A DNA stretch of 64,000 nt, taken from assembly GCF_009466385.1 (NCBI RefSeq), contig NZ_WIAQ01000006.1:7501-71500 (forward strand), given 5' to 3'. This document shows, piece after piece, positions 24,870-34,127 of this stretch (the first letter of the stretch is position 1; every line of letters begins with the position of its first letter). The position numbers and the translations under genes are program-made. Under the pieces are notes generated by a model. The model was not told the DNA's origin, searched no databases, and saw only the letters and a program-made list of their open reading frames with translations. Source of the DNA: Peribacillus tepidiphilus. Its GTDB lineage: Bacteria; Bacillota; Bacilli; Bacillales; DSM-1321.

Positions 24870-25067
24870 ATGAATCCTTCATTAAAAGACCAGCTGAAAG
24901 TATGGATAAAGAAAAATTCTTTTCAGCGGCCAAAGAAAAAGCCTTCGGAGAAAAAAACGGCAAAGAAAACAGAAAAGCTATCAAAAAGCGACCTCATTTA
25001 TCTCATGGGTATGAATCGCCCGCGATATGCTCGTGGAAAAGGCGGAGCTTGGAGGAGTAACAAATGA
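24870..25067 (+). CDS. Lys-rich small phage protein
   Basis: 65 aa. A basic middle (FQRPKKKPSEKKTAKKTEKLSKS) is followed by LIYLMGMNRPRYARGKGGAWR. The same tail motif, MNQRGLRRGKGGAWR, reappears at 52494-52541 in the prophage scar, immediately before the same neighbour gene. ATG 24870 follows GTTGAGG. Function unknown. Confidence 0.6.
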   Translation: MNPSLKDQLKVWIKKNSFQRPKKKPSEKKTAKKTEKLSKSDLIYLMGMNRPRYARGKGGAWRSNK

Positions 25068-25204
25068 AAATAAAAGTTGAAGAAATTCGTTGCAAAGCCT
25101 GCTTATGGATGATCGACAAACAAGTTTGTCCGTTTGTTAGATGTGTTTATAGATATGGATTCCTTGCTGGGAGAGTGAAGAAAGATGACACAAAAAGAAA
25201 TTGA
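25064..25204 (+). CDS. Small Cys-rich protein
   Basis: 46 aa: EIRCKACLWMIDKQVCPFVRCVY gives C-x2-C and C-x4-C, a likely zinc site. Its ATG overlaps the preceding stop (ATGA) and its 3' end overlaps the next gene by 20 bases. Not recognised. Confidence 0.5.
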   Translation: MKIKVEEIRCKACLWMIDKQVCPFVRCVYRYGFLAGRVKKDDTKRN

Positions 25205-25637
25205 GCAAATTTTGAAGGATTATCACTGGATGATTAATTCGATAAAAATATTAAGAGATTCCATGAAGGATGCTGGCGAGGGATTGACTGCTCAATATGG
25301 CGTTGAAGCATCTCTTCCAAAACCAAAAGGTGTAACCGGTGATCCGATTTATAGGGAAGTTGTCCGTAGAGAAAAACGATGGAAAAAGGTTGCGGAATAT
25401 GAAGAAAAGGTAAAGATTATTCAGGACCGAATGATTGCTATTACGGACGATAGAGAAATCGAAGTGCTACATTGGCTGCTTGAAGGGAAAAGTTATAGGT
25501 GGATCGGCCTGCATATGGGATTATCTTTTTCCCACATTAAGCGAATCCGGGATTCAATCGTGAATAAAATGGCAACTTATGAAACAAATGGCACGAATGG
25601 CACAGATGGCACATATGACACGAAATTGATTTCTTGA
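25185..25637 (+). CDS. Sigma-like late regulator (ArpU/Xpf-type)
   Basis: 150 aa. The C-terminal part has a sigma region 4-like helix-turn-helix (EVLHWLLEGKSYRWIGLHMGLSFSHIKRIRDSIVNKM, about 92-130) behind a conserved N-terminus (IEQILKDYHWMINSIKILRDSMKDAGEGL). Genes of this type precede the terminase in Bacillus and Enterococcus phages and are thought to switch on late genes. The end is encoded by a nine-base repeat (TNGTNGTDGT). A second copy outside the prophage lies at 52538-52982. Confidence 0.75.
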   Translation: MTQKEIEQILKDYHWMINSIKILRDSMKDAGEGLTAQYGVEASLPKPKGVTGDPIYREVVRREKRWKKVAEYEEKVKIIQDRMIAITDDREIEVLHWLLEGKSYRWIGLHMGLSFSHIKRIRDSIVNKMATYETNGTNGTDGTYDTKLIS

Positions 25638-25711
25638 TTTTCTGGCATGTAAAATGGGAGGCAGGAACGGAGCGGAAATATTTCTCTCTGGTTAAGAACG
25701 GAATTTGTTTA

Positions 25712-25737
25712 GGCGTCACCTTGCGGTGGCGTTTTTA
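25712..25737 (+). terminator. Terminator after the sigma-like regulator
   Basis: GGCGTCACC-TTGC-GGTGGCG followed by TTTTT. Confidence 0.82.
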
Positions 25738-25789
25738 AATGCATTCCCTTTATCATATTTGATAGTATGTTGATAGAGGGGGTGAGGGG

Positions 25790-25999
25790 ATGAAGAAAGC
25801 ATTAGTTAATAATTTAGAAGGCGACGAAAAAATGGCTGCAAGTGAATATGCCATTGAGGTTCATCATAAAAGTGATGAAGTTATTGAGTTGAATTGCGTT
25901 CAATATTCTTTCGAAGATGTTTTTGAATACATTAAAGAATATTACAGTGATAAAAATGATGTGCCAGTAGATAAAATAGTTATACGAGTTAAGAGATAA
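25790..25999 (+). CDS. Small acidic phage protein
   Basis: 69 aa: SEYAIEVHHKSDEVIELN, then FEDVFEYIKEYYSDKNDVPVDKIVIRVKR. GAGGGGGTGAGGGG lies upstream. Flanked by two terminators (25712 and 26004), so it is a separate transcription unit. No family recognised. Confidence 0.55.
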   Translation: MKKALVNNLEGDEKMAASEYAIEVHHKSDEVIELNCVQYSFEDVFEYIKEYYSDKNDVPVDKIVIRVKR

Positions 26000-26003
26000 G
26001 CTT

Positions 26004-26028
26004 AAGCATCCTTCGGGGTGCTTTTTTG
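26004..26028 (+). terminator. Terminator
   Basis: AAGCATCC-TTC-GGGGTGCTT followed by TTTT. Confidence 0.82.
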
Positions 26029-26094
26029 TTGGATAGGGAAGGATATTCTCGATTCTCCTCGAATTATTGTTAGGTAAAGAAGGGAGAAAGTAAA

Positions 26095-26439
26095 ATGAGA
26101 AAAATCACTTGTATCACATCCTTTATTCAAGAGATATCAGCATTAATAGATAGTGGAGAATCATATTCAGTAGAAGAAATTTATAAGCACATTGAAGACA
26201 AGGATTTAGTTGACTGGCTTGAGAAAACTTATCCTTTTGGTACTGAGAATGGGTTGGACTTGAGTATGTATAAAAGTAGTGATAGAGATTTTTTGCATGA
26301 TGAATATGAATCATTCTGGGGCGGTTACTATGGTCAGCACTACAGAAAATGGGGTATAAAGAACAATGGACTGAATCTATTAGTTTCGTGGGGAATAGAT
26401 ATTTCTAGAAATATAAAAGATCCAGATACTTTTTTATGA
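26095..26439 (+). CDS. Phage-borne protein of unknown function
   Basis: 114 aa with an aromatic, Gly-rich centre (DEYESFWGGYYGQHYRKWGIKNNGLNLLVSWGID). AGGGAGAAAG precedes the ATG and a terminator follows. It sits alone between terminators just before the terminase genes, a common place for inserted extra genes. No family recognised. Confidence 0.55.
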   Translation: MRKITCITSFIQEISALIDSGESYSVEEIYKHIEDKDLVDWLEKTYPFGTENGLDLSMYKSSDRDFLHDEYESFWGGYYGQHYRKWGIKNNGLNLLVSWGIDISRNIKDPDTFL

Positions 26440-26448
26440 TATTTTTAA

Positions 26449-26475
26449 GAGCACTCTTTTGAAGGGTGCTTTTTC
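26449..26475 (+). terminator. Terminator before the terminase genes
   Basis: AGCACTC-TTTTGAA-GGGTGCT followed by TTTTCTTTT. Confidence 0.78.
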
Positions 26476-26523
26476 TTTTGCTCCAAAACAAACATAATTA
26501 CCGGAGGTGGCAGGTGATGTAGC

Positions 26524-27285
26524 ATGGCAGATAAACACATCAAGGCTGAAAAAGATTACGTCAAAGGAATGAAATATAAAGACATCGCAGAAAAGTACGG
26601 GGTTTCCCTAAACACCGTAAAGTCATGGAAAAAACGCTATGGCTGGAACCGCGATAGGGGTGCACCCTCTGAAAAAGGTGTGCACACAAAAAATAAAAGG
26701 GGCGCACCTATAGGAAATATAAATGCAAAGGGAAATAAAGGCGGTGCAGCTCCAAAAGGCAACCAGAACGCATTAAAGCACGGCTTCTTCTCCAAATACA
26801 TTCCAGAGGAAACTCTTGAGATCATGGGAATGTTAGAAGAGAAATCGCCTGCTGATCTGATATATGACCAAATCATGATTCAGTATGCTGCTATCATCCG
26901 GGCGCAAAATATTATGTTTGTTGAATCTAAGGATGAACTGATTAAAGAACTCAAGCGTGCAAAAGAAAGTTTTTCTAAAAATGGAAGCACAACGGAAGAA
27001 GAATACGAGTTTCAATTTGATTGGGATCGTCACGCTACTTTCCTCAACGCTCAATCCAGGGCAATGTCTGAACTGCGAAGCCTTATTAAACAATTTGAAG
27101 AGATGGCCCACGTTGATGATGAGCGTCGATTGAAACTTGAACAAATGCGTTTGGGTATTGAAAAATCAAAAGCCGAAATCAAAGAACTTACTCAAGGAAA
27201 TGAACCTTCTAACCGTGTTGTAATTGTCAATGATGTGGATGAAATGAGGAAAGTTTTAGATGAGCGAAATAATAAGAATAACTGA
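26524..27285 (+). CDS. Terminase small subunit (YqaS-type)
   Basis: 253 aa. The N-terminal helix-turn-helix ([22 protein letters not shown], about 20-41) should read the packaging site. A Gly/Lys-rich linker ([27 protein letters not shown]) and a helical oligomerisation region follow. This is the PBSX/skin type of small terminase. The end overlaps the large subunit start by 26 bases. Confidence 0.85.
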   Translation: MADKHIKAEKDYVKGMKYKDIAEKYGVSLNTVKSWKKRYGWNRDRGAPSEKGVHTKNKRGAPIGNINAKGNKGGAAPKGNQNALKHGFFSKYIPEETLEIMGMLEEKSPADLIYDQIMIQYAAIIRAQNIMFVESKDELIKELKRAKESFSKNGSTTEEEYEFQFDWDRHATFLNAQSRAMSELRSLIKQFEEMAHVDDERRLKLEQMRLGIEKSKAEIKELTQGNEPSNRVVIVNDVDEMRKVLDERNNKNN

Positions 27286-28558
27286 CCTCATAAATAAAAA
27301 TTTCTATGATTTTTGGCTCAATGAGAAACCAAACGCAATCCTAAGAGGCGGCCGTTCTTCTATGAAGTCGTCTGTCATATCATTGAAACTTGTCACCGAT
27401 TTTATGGCGGATCCAAATGGAAATGTCGTTATCTTGCGTAAGGTAGCAAAATACCTTTCTACTTCCGTTTATGAGCAGATTAAATGGGCAATTTACATGC
27501 TCAAGCTTGAAAATGAGTTTTACTTTGGGAAATCTCCTTTGATAATTCGGCACAAGCGAACAAACACAGCCTTCTATTTCTATGGCGTTGATGATCCGAT
27601 GAAGATAAAGTCAGCGAAGATTGCCAAAGGCTATGTTATGGCGCTATGGTTTGAGGAGCTTGCAGAATTTGACGGCGTTGAAGACATTGACATTGTTTCA
27701 GATACGTTCATTCGTCAAGATTTAGGAGACAAAGAGGTAAAAGTTTATTACTCCTACAACCCGCCAAGAAATCCGTATGAATGGGTAAACGAATGGGTGG
27801 ATAGCAAAGCTGGGGATGAAGATTATTTTATCCATCACAGCACGTATTTAGATGACGAGAAAGGATTTCTTTCCAACCAGCTGATACGTAAGATCGAAAA
27901 ATACAAGGAAAATGACGAAGAATACTGGCGATGGATGTATCTTGGTGAAGTCATCGGGCTTGGTGATATGGTTTACAATATGAATCATTTCCGGTGGATT
28001 GACGAACTGCCGAAAGACGATGACTTGCTGCTGATTGACATTGTGATAGACAGCGGTTATCAAACGTCTGCTACTGCTTTTCTTGCACTTGGATTAACAA
28101 AACGAAATAACGCCATATTGTTGGATACTTACTATTATTCACCGGCCAACAAATCCGTCAAAAAGGCTCCTAGTGAGTTTAGTGAGGATTTATGGAACTT
28201 TGAACAACGGATTATAAAAACGTACAAAAAGCCGATTGACCAACGCACAATAGACAGCGCGGAAGGAGCGTTGCGAAATCAATACTTTAAAGACTATGGA
28301 ATTCGCTTGCATCCGATCGCTAAAAAGAAAAAAGTGAACATGATTGAAAACGTCCAAGACCTTTTGGCTCAAGGGCGTTTTTTTATGCTCCGAAACGAGA
28401 ACAATCGGATATTCTACGAGGAACACAAGAAATATCAGTGGGATGCGGAAACACTCAATAGTGATGATCCGAAAGTCATTAAAGAAGATGATCATACATG
28501 TGACGCTTTCCAATACTACGTTAATGACAACTTGCAGAAGTTGAATCTCAAGTATTAG
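27260..28558 (+). CDS. Terminase large subunit (PBSX type)
   Basis: 432 aa. The ATPase domain has a Walker A-like [19 protein letters not shown] near residues 27-45 and Walker [13 protein letters not shown] near 130. The nuclease domain shows [37 protein letters not shown] and a terminal [14 protein letters not shown]. The phosphate-binding loop has Met where Gly is usual (SSMKS for xSGKS). It cuts and pumps DNA into the prohead through the portal encoded next. Confidence 0.92.
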   Translation: MSEIIRITDLINKNFYDFWLNEKPNAILRGGRSSMKSSVISLKLVTDFMADPNGNVVILRKVAKYLSTSVYEQIKWAIYMLKLENEFYFGKSPLIIRHKRTNTAFYFYGVDDPMKIKSAKIAKGYVMALWFEELAEFDGVEDIDIVSDTFIRQDLGDKEVKVYYSYNPPRNPYEWVNEWVDSKAGDEDYFIHHSTYLDDEKGFLSNQLIRKIEKYKENDEEYWRWMYLGEVIGLGDMVYNMNHFRWIDELPKDDDLLLIDIVIDSGYQTSATAFLALGLTKRNNAILLDTYYYSPANKSVKKAPSEFSEDLWNFEQRIIKTYKKPIDQRTIDSAEGALRNQYFKDYGIRLHPIAKKKKVNMIENVQDLLAQGRFFMLRNENNRIFYEEHKKYQWDAETLNSDDPKVIKEDDHTCDAFQYYVNDNLQKLNLKY

Positions 28559-28569
28559 TGGGTGGTTTT

Positions 28570-30063
28570 ATGTTTAAAACACTTCTCGCCCGCATAAGGC
28601 AGGTGATGTACAGAATGGGACTAATTAAGGGCATTAAGAAGCTGGCGGATCATAAAGATATCCAAGTCAGTGAAGAACTGTATCAGCAAATTGATATTTG
28701 GAAGGCCCTCTATAAAGGCTATTACAATGAATGGCATGATGTGGAGTATAAAACGATCAGCGGTACTAAAAAACGCCGTATGGCAACGCTAAACATGCCG
28801 AAAGTGGTTGCTCAAGAACTAGCAACTCTCGTTTTCAACGAAAAATGTGAGATTAGTATTTCTGATAAGTCGCTGGCCGAAGAAATCGAGAATGTGTTCA
28901 AAGCGAACAGCTTTTATAAAAAGTTCCAGGGCTATTTGGAATATAATTTTGCTCTCGGCGGAATGGTTATAAAGCCATATGTAGAAAATGAGAAAATCAA
29001 GCTTTCATATGTTACAGCAGATTGCTTCATTCCATTGGCTTGGGATAATCATGGCATTAACGAAGCTGTCTTTGTCAACGAGTTTAAAAAGCGTGACAAG
29101 AAATACACTCACTTGGAGTGGCATTTATGGGAAGGTGATCAATACGTCATCAAGAATGAAGTGTATGAGAGCACCAACAGCGAAGATTTAGGTGTGAAGG
29201 TATCTCTGAAAGCCTTCTTTCCTACCCTCGAAGAAGAAGTTAGGATAAGCGGTTTTAAGCGGTCTAGTTTTGTGTATTTCAAACCGAATACAGCGAACAA
29301 CATCGACACTACAAGTCCTTTGGGAATTTCGGTCTTCGCTAATGCCTTAGATACACTTCACTCACTGGATATTGCGTTTGACAGCTATCAGAGAGAATTT
29401 CGTCTAGGGAAGAAGCGGATTCTTGTACCTGCTTCTGCGATCAAAGCGGTCGTGGATCCACAAACCGGGGATATTAACAGATACTTCGATGCCAATGATG
29501 AAGTCTATGAAGCATTCAATTTTGACCAGGACTCAAATGAAATTAAAGACATCTCCGTTGCCTTGCGAGTGGAAGAGCATATTGATGCAATCAATTCCTT
29601 GCTTAATATCTTGGCCATGCAAATAGGCTTCTCTGCGGGATCCTTCACTTTCGATGGAACAGGCGTGAAAACAGCAACAGAGGTTGTAAGTGAAAACTCC
29701 AAAACGTTCCGGACCAAGCAGGGGCATGAAACGATCATTGAAGCCGGACTGCAAGAATTGATCGAGGTTATTGTTCAGGTTGCGGAATTATACGGAATAT
29801 TCATGGGTCCAGAAAATTATGAGGTCACTGTCACGTTTGATGATTCTATTGCAGAAGATCAGACAGCCGAGATTAACAAGCAGATTCAGCTTGTTAGCAA
29901 CGGGCTAACTTCAAAGAAAAAAGCCATCATGAAGATTCACGGACTAACGGAAGAAGAGGCCGAGCGATTGCTGAAAGAAATCCGGGAAGAACAGCAAACG
30001 GCAACTGTCGAAGCGATTGACTTTTTCGGGATGAATCGGAACAACAAGCAGGATGATGAATAA
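28570..30063 (+). CDS. Phage portal protein (SPP1 gp6 / YqbA type)
   Basis: 497 aa from ATG 28570. The protein has the all-helical plus beta layout of SPP1-type portals, with IWKALYKGYYNEWHDVEYKT near the start, MATLNMPKVVAQELATLVFNEKC, and a long C-terminal helical stem (ETIIEAGLQELIEVIVQVAELYG). It forms the dodecameric DNA entry ring. Its stop overlaps the minor capsid gene start. Confidence 0.88.
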   Translation: MFKTLLARIRQVMYRMGLIKGIKKLADHKDIQVSEELYQQIDIWKALYKGYYNEWHDVEYKTISGTKKRRMATLNMPKVVAQELATLVFNEKCEISISDKSLAEEIENVFKANSFYKKFQGYLEYNFALGGMVIKPYVENEKIKLSYVTADCFIPLAWDNHGINEAVFVNEFKKRDKKYTHLEWHLWEGDQYVIKNEVYESTNSEDLGVKVSLKAFFPTLEEEVRISGFKRSSFVYFKPNTANNIDTTSPLGISVFANALDTLHSLDIAFDSYQREFRLGKKRILVPASAIKAVVDPQTGDINRYFDANDEVYEAFNFDQDSNEIKDISVALRVEEHIDAINSLLNILAMQIGFSAGSFTFDGTGVKTATEVVSENSKTFRTKQGHETIIEAGLQELIEVIVQVAELYGIFMGPENYEVTVTFDDSIAEDQTAEINKQIQLVSNGLTSKKKAIMKIHGLTEEEAERLLKEIREEQQTATVEAIDFFGMNRNNKQDDE

Positions 30064-31166
30064 TGGATCTACTCAAACAACAGCAACTAACGATGCCCGT
30101 TGTTGAGGTCTTTCTTGATATTGAAGAGCAAATCCTTATAAACATTGCCAAACTGTTGAAAAAACACAAGGGTTTGCTTGATGAAGATATTCTATCCTGG
30201 CAAGCTCAACAGTTGTCAGAACTCGGATCACTGACTCAACAAAACATCATTACAATTGCAAAATATGCTCGTTTGTCTATCGATGAAGTCACGAAAATGC
30301 TTGAAAAAGCAGGATATACAACCGTTCAGGAATATGAAGGCGACTTGCAGGAAGCGGTACAGTTAGGATTGGCGGTTCAACCACCAATAGGACCGGAAGT
30401 AAGCCCATCGTTGGAAGCGATTTTGAGCGCATACCAGGCACAGGCGATGAACACTTTCAACTTAGTTAACACAACGCTCATACAACAAGCGGAACAGGCG
30501 TATTTGGACATCGTGAACCAAACAGTAGGGAAAGTATTAGCAGGAGTACAAACGCCGCGGGAAGCCTTAAGAGAAGTTGCTGGCAAGTGGGCTGAAAAAG
30601 GTATTCCAGCTTTAATTGACAGGGCCGGAAAACAGTGGTCAACGGAAGCTTACATGAACATGGTTATGCGATCGATGAGTAATAGAATTGCAAATGACAT
30701 GCAGAATGCCCGTATGGCGGAATATGGGGTGGATTTGATTGAGGTTAGTTCGCATATGGGAGCAAGGCCAAAATGCTTTCCCTATCAAGGAAGAATCTTT
30801 TCTTTGAGTGGAACAAGCGACAAATACCCGCCTTTTAGCTCCACATCATACGGCCAACCAGATGGACTGTTTGGAATTAACTGTCGTCATTTGAAATATC
30901 CGTACATTCCGGGTATCACGAAGCAACGCTATAAACCTTATGACGCAGAAAAGAACCGTAAGGAATATGAGGAAAGTCAACAGCAACGCTATCTTGAAAG
31001 GCAGATCCGGAAGGCAAAACGTGAACTTGCTATGATGCAAGCCATGGGTGATGAAGAAGGTATCAAGAAAGCAAAACAAAAAGTCCGTGATCGTCAAGCG
31101 GAGATGAGGGAGTTTATTGACGCGACTGGAAGAACACGACGTTATGAGCGTGAAAAACCTTATTAA
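30063..31166 (+). CDS. Minor capsid protein (Phage_min_cap2 family)
   Basis: 367 aa. The C-terminal half shows the family block ARPKCFPYQGRIFSL and GLFGINCRHLKYPYIPGI, with Cys/His that may bind metal. The N-terminal half is helical. It is an internal or portal-associated head protein in Listeria A118-like and Lactobacillus phages. The C-terminus is a charged helix. Overlaps the portal stop. Confidence 0.85.
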   Translation: MDLLKQQQLTMPVVEVFLDIEEQILINIAKLLKKHKGLLDEDILSWQAQQLSELGSLTQQNIITIAKYARLSIDEVTKMLEKAGYTTVQEYEGDLQEAVQLGLAVQPPIGPEVSPSLEAILSAYQAQAMNTFNLVNTTLIQQAEQAYLDIVNQTVGKVLAGVQTPREALREVAGKWAEKGIPALIDRAGKQWSTEAYMNMVMRSMSNRIANDMQNARMAEYGVDLIEVSSHMGARPKCFPYQGRIFSLSGTSDKYPPFSSTSYGQPDGLFGINCRHLKYPYIPGITKQRYKPYDAEKNRKEYEESQQQRYLERQIRKAKRELAMMQAMGDEEGIKKAKQKVRDRQAEMREFIDATGRTRRYEREKPY

Positions 31167-31179
31167 AGGTGGTGATTTC

Positions 31180-31329
31180 GTGTTTGTAACCAAAAAGGAA
31201 TTTGATGAACTGAAAAAGAAGGTTGAAGATCAAGAGCAGATCATTCAGAACATGTCTTATCATCTCATACAGCTGCAACAAGAAATTAATGAATTGAAGA
31301 AACCAAATGAGCCTAACTATTTCGGTTAA
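31180..31329 (+). CDS. Small coiled-coil protein
   Basis: 49 aa from GTG 31180, preceded by AAAGGTGGTGA. VFVTKKEFDELKKKVEDQEQIIQ is a coiled coil. A hairpin terminator overlaps its end. An earlier GTG/ATG in frame exists inside the minor capsid gene. Unknown role. Confidence 0.5.
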   Translation: MFVTKKEFDELKKKVEDQEQIIQNMSYHLIQLQQEINELKKPNEPNYFG

Positions 31330-31339
31330 GGCTTTTTTT
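31310..31339 (+). terminator. Weak terminator inside the head operon
   Basis: AGCC(T)AAC pairs with GTTAAGGCT with one bulge, followed by TTTTTTC. It overlaps the end of the coiled-coil gene and may set the level of scaffold and capsid transcription. Confidence 0.6.
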
Positions 31340-31404
31340 CTTGCCTTTTATTCGTTAGGCGTTAAAGAAACGAAAGGAAATTACCCATACGGGAGGTTTT
31401 GTAG

Positions 31405-32088
31405 ATGGAAGTTATTAAAGAAATGGCATATCGTCAGCCAATTAATGACGAAGGTTGGTTACGTTTGAATTTGCAACACTTTGCCGAGGGTGGCGAAGGG
31501 GGAAATAGCGGCGGTGAAGGCGGTCAAGCCGGAGCCGGTGAAGGTGCTGCTTCTCAAGGTGGAGAAGGACAAGGGCAAACAGGCAGTGAAAAAACCTTCA
31601 CACAAGAAGATGTCAACAACATCGTCGCTAAAGAAGCAAAAAAGGCACAAGAAAAGCTTTTAAAACAGCTTGGCATTGAGGACTTTAATTCCGCAAAAGA
31701 AGGCCTTCAAAAGTTCAAAGAATGGCAAGATACGCAAAAAACAGAAGCTCAAAAGCAAGCTGAACGCTTGCAGAAGCTAGAAACAGACTTTAACACAATC
31801 AGTGAAGAAAATGCTTCATTAAAAGCGCAAATCGCTGCCATGAAAGCAGGAGTTCATGCTGACTATGTTGAGGATGTCGTCATTTTGGCTCAACGTCTTG
31901 TGAATGACGATACAGCCATTGATGACGCAATCGCGAAGGTAGTAGAGAAATACCCGCATTTCAAAGAAGCACAACAACAGCATCAAGACCCAAAACCTCA
32001 ATTTTCAGTAGGAACACATCAAAAGCAAGGCAGCAGTGAAGCACTAAGCCTTCGTGATGCCCTTGCTCAAAGACTTTCAAAACAATAA
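31405..32088 (+). CDS. Scaffolding protein (DUF4355)
   Basis: 227 aa: WLRLNLQHFAEGGEGG at the start, a Gly/Ala/Glu-rich disordered segment, then a long charged coiled coil (TFTQEDVNNIVAKEAKKAQEKLLKQLG, about 63-150). This is the DUF4355 scaffold layout, always just before the major capsid gene. GGGAGG precedes the ATG. It guides prohead assembly and is then removed. Confidence 0.87.
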   Translation: MEVIKEMAYRQPINDEGWLRLNLQHFAEGGEGGNSGGEGGQAGAGEGAASQGGEGQGQTGSEKTFTQEDVNNIVAKEAKKAQEKLLKQLGIEDFNSAKEGLQKFKEWQDTQKTEAQKQAERLQKLETDFNTISEENASLKAQIAAMKAGVHADYVEDVVILAQRLVNDDTAIDDAIAKVVEKYPHFKEAQQQHQDPKPQFSVGTHQKQGSSEALSLRDALAQRLSKQ

Positions 32089-32105
32089 CAAAAGGAGTGG
32101 TTTAA

Positions 32106-33101
32106 ATGCCAGTAACTTTAGAACAAGCCAAAGTAGCAATGCATGATAAAGTTGATCAACAAGTCGTTGACGAATTTCGTCGCAGTTCACTATTGCTAGA
32201 TCGATTGATTTTTGACGATGCCGTTTCGCCGGGTACAGGTGGATCCACACTCACATATGGATACCAACGTTTGAAAACCCCTGCTGTCGCTCAATTCCGT
32301 AATATCAACCAAGAATACACTGCACAAGAAGCAGATCGCGAAGACATCTATGTAAAACTCAAAATTTTTGGTGGAGCGTTCGAGATTGACCGCGTGATTC
32401 AAGATACAAGTGGCCAAATCAACGAGACTCAATTTCAGCTGCAACAAAAAATCATCGGAGCTTCTAACCTGTTCCACTACACTGTTATTAACGGTGATGA
32501 AGCAGTAGATTCCAAAGCGTTTGATGGATTAAACAAAGCGTTAGCAGGCTCGTCTACAGAATTGAACGCAGATGACGTTCTTGACGTATCGACTTCTGCT
32601 GCTATCGAATCTGATAAATTCGCATTGCTTGATGCGATTGATAATTTCTTGGCTGAATTGGACGGTCGTCCATCAATGTTATTGGGAAATAGCAAGCTCA
32701 TTACTAAAATCAAATCTGTTGCTCGTCGTGCAGGATACTTGACACAATCAGAAGGTGCTTTCGGTCGTACGGTACAAGGTTATGACGGTATCCCACTTGT
32801 GGATTTGGGTTATTTTGTACAAGTTTCTGGCGGTGTTCCGTCTACTGTTCCTGTCGTTCCGATCGTAAGCCGTACTATCAATTCACAAAACACAACGGGT
32901 TTAACAGACCTTTACGCTGTTAGCATCGGTTTAGATGGATTCCACGGTGTATCTCCAACTGGAAATGGTGTTATCCGCACTTATCTTCCTGACTTCAATT
33001 CGCCTGGGGCAGTGAAAAAAGGCGAGGTTGAAATGGTGGCTGCTGTTGCGTTGAAAAACACTCGCAAAGCTGGCGTTCTTCGCAATATTAAAGTAGCGTA
33101 A
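32106..33101 (+). CDS. Major capsid protein (HK97 fold)
   Basis: 331 aa. The N-terminal arm is helical (VDQQVVDEFRRSSLLLDRLIFDD). TLTYGYQRLKTPAVAQFRNINQEYTAQEA and a P-domain follow, with GFHGVSPTGNGVIRTYLPDF near the end. It follows the scaffold gene with AAAGGAGTGG and is flanked by connector genes. Codon use is biased like a highly expressed gene. Together these mark the capsid protein of an A118-like head. Confidence 0.88.
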   Translation: MPVTLEQAKVAMHDKVDQQVVDEFRRSSLLLDRLIFDDAVSPGTGGSTLTYGYQRLKTPAVAQFRNINQEYTAQEADREDIYVKLKIFGGAFEIDRVIQDTSGQINETQFQLQQKIIGASNLFHYTVINGDEAVDSKAFDGLNKALAGSSTELNADDVLDVSTSAAIESDKFALLDAIDNFLAELDGRPSMLLGNSKLITKIKSVARRAGYLTQSEGAFGRTVQGYDGIPLVDLGYFVQVSGGVPSTVPVVPIVSRTINSQNTTGLTDLYAVSIGLDGFHGVSPTGNGVIRTYLPDFNSPGAVKKGEVEMVAAVALKNTRKAGVLRNIKVA

Positions 33102-33113
33102 GGGGTGATTATT

Positions 33114-33401
33114 TTGGCAATTATCAAAGCTCCAAACGAAAAATATAACGGCGTGAGTGCTTCGCTCACGTTCGTTAATGGGAAGGCTGAAACTGATGAA
33201 CCTTGGTTGATTCAATGGTTTAAAGAACATGGTTATGAGGTAATCGAGGAAGAAAAGGAACAATCTGGAGTCGTTCTCGAGAAACTCACAAAAGACCAAA
33301 TTAAAGCAAAGTTAGATGAGTTAAACATTGAATATGACTCAAACGACAATAAAGATGTATTGCTAGAAAAATTGAAGGCTGCAATCGAAAAGAGTGAGTA
33401 G
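33114..33401 (+). CDS. Head protein with HeH/SAP-like C-terminus
   Basis: 95 aa from TTG 33114, after AAGGGGTG. The N-terminal half (IIKAPNEKYNGVSASLTFVNGKAETDEPWLIQWFKEHGYEV) is typical of short proteins behind the capsid gene. The C-terminal half, KLTKDQIKAKLDELNIEYDSNDNKDVLLEKLKAAIEK, is a helix-extension-helix (HeH/LEM) fold. Confidence 0.75.
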   Translation: MAIIKAPNEKYNGVSASLTFVNGKAETDEPWLIQWFKEHGYEVIEEEKEQSGVVLEKLTKDQIKAKLDELNIEYDSNDNKDVLLEKLKAAIEKSE

Positions 33402-33403
33402 CC

Positions 33404-33802
33404 ATGGCCTACATTGACAAGCAATACTATGACAATGAATACAAAGGTGTTCCCATCGCTGATGAGAGCACCTTTAATCGTTTGGCCGAGAGAGCCAGTG
33501 ATGTTATCGATGAAATGACAGAGTACAAGATTCAAGATTTTAACACTCTGACAACGTTTCAACAGACACAAGTAAAAAAGGCTACTGCTGCTCAAATCGA
33601 GTACATGGTGACTTCTGGGGAATCAGTGATTCATGGAAGTAATTTTGGTTCTGTAAGCATTGGAAGTTTCAGCTATTCGGAAGGGGCAAAAGGATCTAAT
33701 GATAGTCGTATAAACCGAAATGAACAACGGACAAGTCCAGCGGTGATTGGCTATTTGAAACCGACAGGCCTGCTTTACAGGGGCGTGAGCGTATATGGTT
33801 AA
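33404..33802 (+). CDS. Head-tail connector protein (gp6-like)
   Basis: 132 aa. The helical N-terminus (DESTFNRLAERASDVIDEMTEYKI) followed by FQQTQVKKATAAQIEYMV is typical of head-tail adaptor proteins that ring the portal. Position after the capsid gene fits. Overlaps the next gene by eight bases. Confidence 0.75.
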   Translation: MAYIDKQYYDNEYKGVPIADESTFNRLAERASDVIDEMTEYKIQDFNTLTTFQQTQVKKATAAQIEYMVTSGESVIHGSNFGSVSIGSFSYSEGAKGSNDSRINRNEQRTSPAVIGYLKPTGLLYRGVSVYG

Positions 33803-34127
33803 GCCGATTCCTAAAAGGGTTCTCATTCATGAGGTCACTTATGAGGAATACGCAGGCAATGACGGATGGGGCGAGTCTTACAAAGAACCCGTCACTCTTT
33901 CAAACGTTCTTGTCCAATCTGTTTCAAATATATCTCGTTCAAACACAGCAGAGGAAAAACTATATAAATCTCTGCTGTTTTTTGATGTTGTGAATTCTTC
34001 TGCCAGTGCTGAATTTACCTTCAAAGAGAAATCGAAAGTTACCTTTGAAGGACAGGTGATGACAGTTGCGAAGGTCAATCCTTGCTATGCTTTTACCCTC
34101 CATCATTACGAGGTTGAATTGACATGA
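33795..34127 (+). CDS. Putative minor capsid protein 1
   Basis: 110 aa, beta-rich: KRVLIHEVTYEEYAGNDGWGESYKEPVTLSNVLVQ, then KVTFEGQVMTVAKVNPCYAF. Matches the Minor_capsid_1 group that forms a trio with two further small proteins here, probably head completion or stopper proteins. Overlaps both neighbours. Confidence 0.75.
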   Translation: MVKPIPKRVLIHEVTYEEYAGNDGWGESYKEPVTLSNVLVQSVSNISRSNTAEEKLYKSLLFFDVVNSSASAEFTFKEKSKVTFEGQVMTVAKVNPCYAFTLHHYEVELT

